Origin: Paramacrobiotus richtersi
Lineage: Eukaryota > Tardigrada > Eutardigrada > Parachela > Macrobiotidae
Assembly (NCBI GenBank): GCA_034698045.1
Contig: JAQGAU010001059.1
Coordinates: 1-21,757, forward strand
DNA: 21,757 nt
Direction: 5' to 3'
A program made the position numbers and the translations under genes. How positions within the stretch are numbered: position 1 is the stretch's first letter; each line of letters opens with the position of its first letter. The notes under the pieces are model-generated. The model was not told where the DNA came from. It did not search any database and worked only from the letters and a program-made list of their open reading frames with translations. Below are positions 19,301 through 21,757 of the stretch, piece after piece.

Positions 19301-21401
19301 TCTCCGATGGATTCTGTTTTCTTGTACAGTGATGGAGACACATCTCACACGTCGGCATTCATCCCCTTCGACTACTTTCCCAGCTTGATTTACGCCTGCA
19401 TTGCCTACATGATTCTGGTGTTCCTGGCGACCGGAACGTATAGTATTGCACGGCATGGACTATGGTTAGCGGTCTGTGGGTTACTGGGCGTAGCGCTGTC
19501 GATGGCCTTTGGATTTGGCATCGCTTCCGCCGTCGGGTCACCGTTTACTCCGGTCCATTTTATTCTGCCGATTCTCATTCTGGGTAGGTTCGCTCCTTGT
19601 CCTTTTGGACTCAACATCAGATTTTTTTTGTTCTTTTTTTGATAAATAATTATAGATAAATAAATCTAAATTAAATAATTATAAACATAAATGAGTAAAC
19701 ATAATTAATTGGGCTAAAATAATAAATAATTATAAAAATAATTACTTGAACATTGATTACAAATACTTACGCAGTTGAACAGTAAGTGAAACAACAAAAC
19801 AGATCTTGAAAGATAAGCTACGTTAGAAGAACTTAAACAACAACAAATCTGTTCTAATTCATACCTTGTAAGTGAAAAAAAATCTGGTGTGTTACGAAAA
19901 AGTATACATCTAGGAATCGTACTGAAGTGCAAAACTAGTACATGTTGAATTCAATTAATTTATTTGCCATATAATCCAAGTTGCGGCTGTGTATGTTCTA
20001 TATAAATAACATACGTTTTATGTTGAGTAAAAATAACCTTTAGACACTTACCACGGTTGCTAATTGAATTTTTCCTTTGAAAGGTATGTCCGTCTTTGGT
20101 TTCCTGGTCATGGAAGTGGAGCTGCGCGTCATTTCCGATACACGCCCGAGTCTGTCCAGCAGCGAAAAGATGGGTGTCACAATGCAGCGCAGCTTCGCCA
20201 CACTTATTCTCTGCTTGTTGGCTAACCTACTTGTTTTTGCTGTGGGCATTGGATCGGTAATATTATTATATCACTTATTCACATAAATAACTCTATTCTT
20301 TTTGTTAATTTATTTTTACAAATTATGCAGATTATTTTTAAGTTTTTATTAGTAGAAAATTTTTGAAGTATTTTATCAAAGGAAACTCTGACTTTTATAA
20401 ACATATTTAAATTCTAAATTCTTTCAAAATATAGTATAACATTTTTGGGACTTTCCACAATACGTATACGTACGAGTATCGTTTTTTACACTTTAGCTTA
20501 TACAATTTTCAGTTTTTACTATCTTGTGCGTCAATAAAATACTATGTCAGTATATGTTGCAGCGACTGCCGGCAGTCCGTTCCTTCTGTGTGTATGGTGT
20601 AACATCATCCGTGGGAATTTTCATCAGCCAGATCTTATTCCTCTTTGGATGTCTGGCTGCATGGCAGACCACATACGAAACTTCCGCTAACGCTTGGATA
20701 TGTTGCTTGAAGAAAACATCCCAACGCGAAGAAAAGACCAATGCGTACAGCTTGTATGCGTTCCTCAAGCCGGCGTTTGGTTTTGTGGCGTCCAATTTAG
20801 CGGATTACATTGGAAAGGTCAGCAAGTCCGAATGAATATTAAAATATTACTAAAGTACATATAAAAAAATTTACACAGTTAAAATAATAAATGAAACAGA
20901 GATATAAAAACTCCATATAAAAAAGTATAATTAAAATCAAAGTATTTTGCAGTTTTTAGTAAAAAATTATTTATTAATTTAAATAAAACAAAAATCTGCA
21001 ATATATACAACTAAACAATTGTCTAATTTTTTGTCGAATTTAGGGTATTGTTTTGCTGGCCATTGCCATATTGACCGGTGTCTGCATCTACTTCCTCCTT
21101 TCCCTGCGTGTAATGTTCGACCTGGGACGGTTCGAGAAGAAGAACGAGGCGGAAGTGCAACTGCCGGACGACAGCAATTACTTTAGCGCAGTGGACAACA
21201 CCATCGCCTGTGTGTATTTGGAGAATATCCCTTATCACCAACGCCAGTCGGAACTGCGGACATTCCAGAGTTATGTCAAAGAACACGCGGCCATCCGCCC
21301 GCGGAGTGTCTCCAGCTGGCTGGACTACTTTGACGGATGGACACAGGAGAGCAAAAGGTCACCGACGGCAACGGATCTTAAAGCAACTTATACGCCTTCA
21401 G
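16362..21401 (+). CDS. Patched-domain (PTCHD/ptr-type) sterol-sensing transmembrane protein, 3' end outside the window
   Basis: Member of the RND-like Patched/NPC1 superfamily; many ptr/PTCHD proteins act in lipid handling or Hedgehog-related processes. Visible exons: 16362-16552, 17427-17673, 17776-17840, 18301-18417, 18506-18662, 18752-18854, about 19338-19583, 20084-20256, 20563-20817 and 21044-21401, about 637 residues. Residues 1-63 are Ser-rich and cytosolic. TM1 is about 74-92, after RIGKLLGTYPY. A luminal loop of about 200 residues follows. TM2 starts at about 306 (DYFPSLIYACIAYMILVF), and TM3 and TM4 complete exon 7. Exon 8 gives FATLILCLLANLLVFAVGIG (TM5), and exon 9 starts with LPAVRSFCVYG (TM6), a clear family motif. 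Exon 10 has TM7 and LPDDSNYF, the start of the second luminal loop. Odd points: TM4 lacks the usual GxxxD aspartates, and the exon 6-7 junction needs a weak acceptor. Patched-related is firm; the exact orthologue is open. Confidence 0.85.
16551..16696 (+). repeat. Direct repeat copy 1, starting at the exon 1 donor of the Patched-like gene
   Basis: Starts with AGGTAGATTACCG, the last two exon bases plus the donor, and shares TCGATCATTTCTTTCTTTCT and later blocks (ATCGATA, TAATTGCT, GCAAT..TTTCCGTT) with 16795-16921. Confidence 0.75.
16795..16921 (+). repeat. Direct repeat copy 2 inside Patched-like intron 1
   Basis: A diverged copy of 16551-16696 that begins with the same 13 bases, so it carries a second AG|GTAGATTACC donor 244 nt downstream of the real one. 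Confidence 0.75.
18049..18180. repeat. Inverted repeat (hairpin) in Patched-like intron 3
   Basis: Left arm 18049-18085 and right arm about 18138-18179 are imperfect reverse complements (TCTACATAAATAT against ATATTTATGTAGA, and ACTTACTTA against TAAGTAAGT), with a loop of about 50 nt. Confidence 0.7.
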
Positions 21402-21757
21402 GTATTTTTTCATGGTTAATAATATCAAATGTTATATGATAATTTTTTATTTTTTATATAATATTATATAATAATTTTTATAATTATTCTTTTTCATTTT
21501 TATAATATTTTTGTAATAATATATACTATTGTTTTACGGTTATGCGTCCACATGGAAATATTCATTTTACGGTAATCTATCTATTCATAATTGCGTCGAA
21601 AATTAAATATTTCATAATATTACTGTGACGCAATTATTCTTAAGGGGAGTTTCCGGCCATTAATTCAAAACTTTTGAGTTCCGCCAGTGGATAAAGCGTT
21701 CTATCCTCTATCTGAACATATTTTTGTCGAAACCATACGATGTATACAAAAATTCAT
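21402..21757. other. Start of Patched-like intron 10, running off the window
   Basis: The exon 10 donor (G|GTATTT) is followed by 356 nt of AT-rich sequence with no recognisable exon, so the rest of the gene, including the second six-TM half, must lie beyond the window. Confidence 0.6.

Noticed and set aside
1..21757. tRNA, rRNA or CRISPR-like arrays
   Set aside because: Scanned for tRNA B-box-like words and regular short repeats with spacers; only splice-site-linked repeats and AT microsatellites were found.

Overview
This is a eukaryotic nuclear window from a compact animal genome. The evidence is GT-AG introns (59 to about 870 nt), AT-rich introns and spacers, GC-richer exons, and metazoan-only families (a Pygopus-type PHD protein, a Spinster transporter, a Patched-related protein). 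A small-genome ecdysozoan such as a tardigrade is my guess. It rests on gene density and general feel, not on a diagnostic sequence.

Layout, left to right. (1) The 5' end of an AP-3 delta-adaptin gene on the minus strand, cut by the window start. (2) A three-exon pygopus gene on the plus strand, divergent from AP-3 delta. (3) An eight-exon Spinster/SPNS major-facilitator gene on the minus strand, convergent with pygopus. (4) A three-exon F-box protein gene on the minus strand. (5) A single-exon ARMC7-like gene on the minus strand. (6) A three-exon gene on the plus strand for a small RING-finger protein with a C-terminal membrane anchor. (7) A Patched-domain (PTCHD/ptr-type) gene on the plus strand with ten exons visible, cut by the window end. 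The genes do not form one pathway. Two (AP-3 delta and Spinster) act in the endo-lysosomal system, two (F-box and RING) are probable ubiquitin-ligase components, and two (pygopus and the Patched-like gene) belong to families with signalling members.

The most unusual structure is in the RING gene. Intron 1 carries a diverged inverted copy of the end of exon 2 plus the start of intron 2. The copy is bracketed by a perfect 21-bp duplication of the exon 2 splice acceptor. The pre-mRNA should fold into a long hairpin with exon 2 in the loop and its donor site paired in the stem. In intron 1 of the Patched-like gene a direct repeat begins exactly at the exon 1 donor. Several exons, most strikingly ARMC7, switch abruptly from C-ending to G-ending codons part-way along. 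The Patched-like protein lacks the usual acidic GxxxD motif in TM4, and the pygopus NPF motif reads SPF.

Exon boundaries were assigned by eye from reading-frame continuity, splice-site form and family conservation. The only internal junction I could not close cleanly is exon 6 to 7 of the Patched-like gene.
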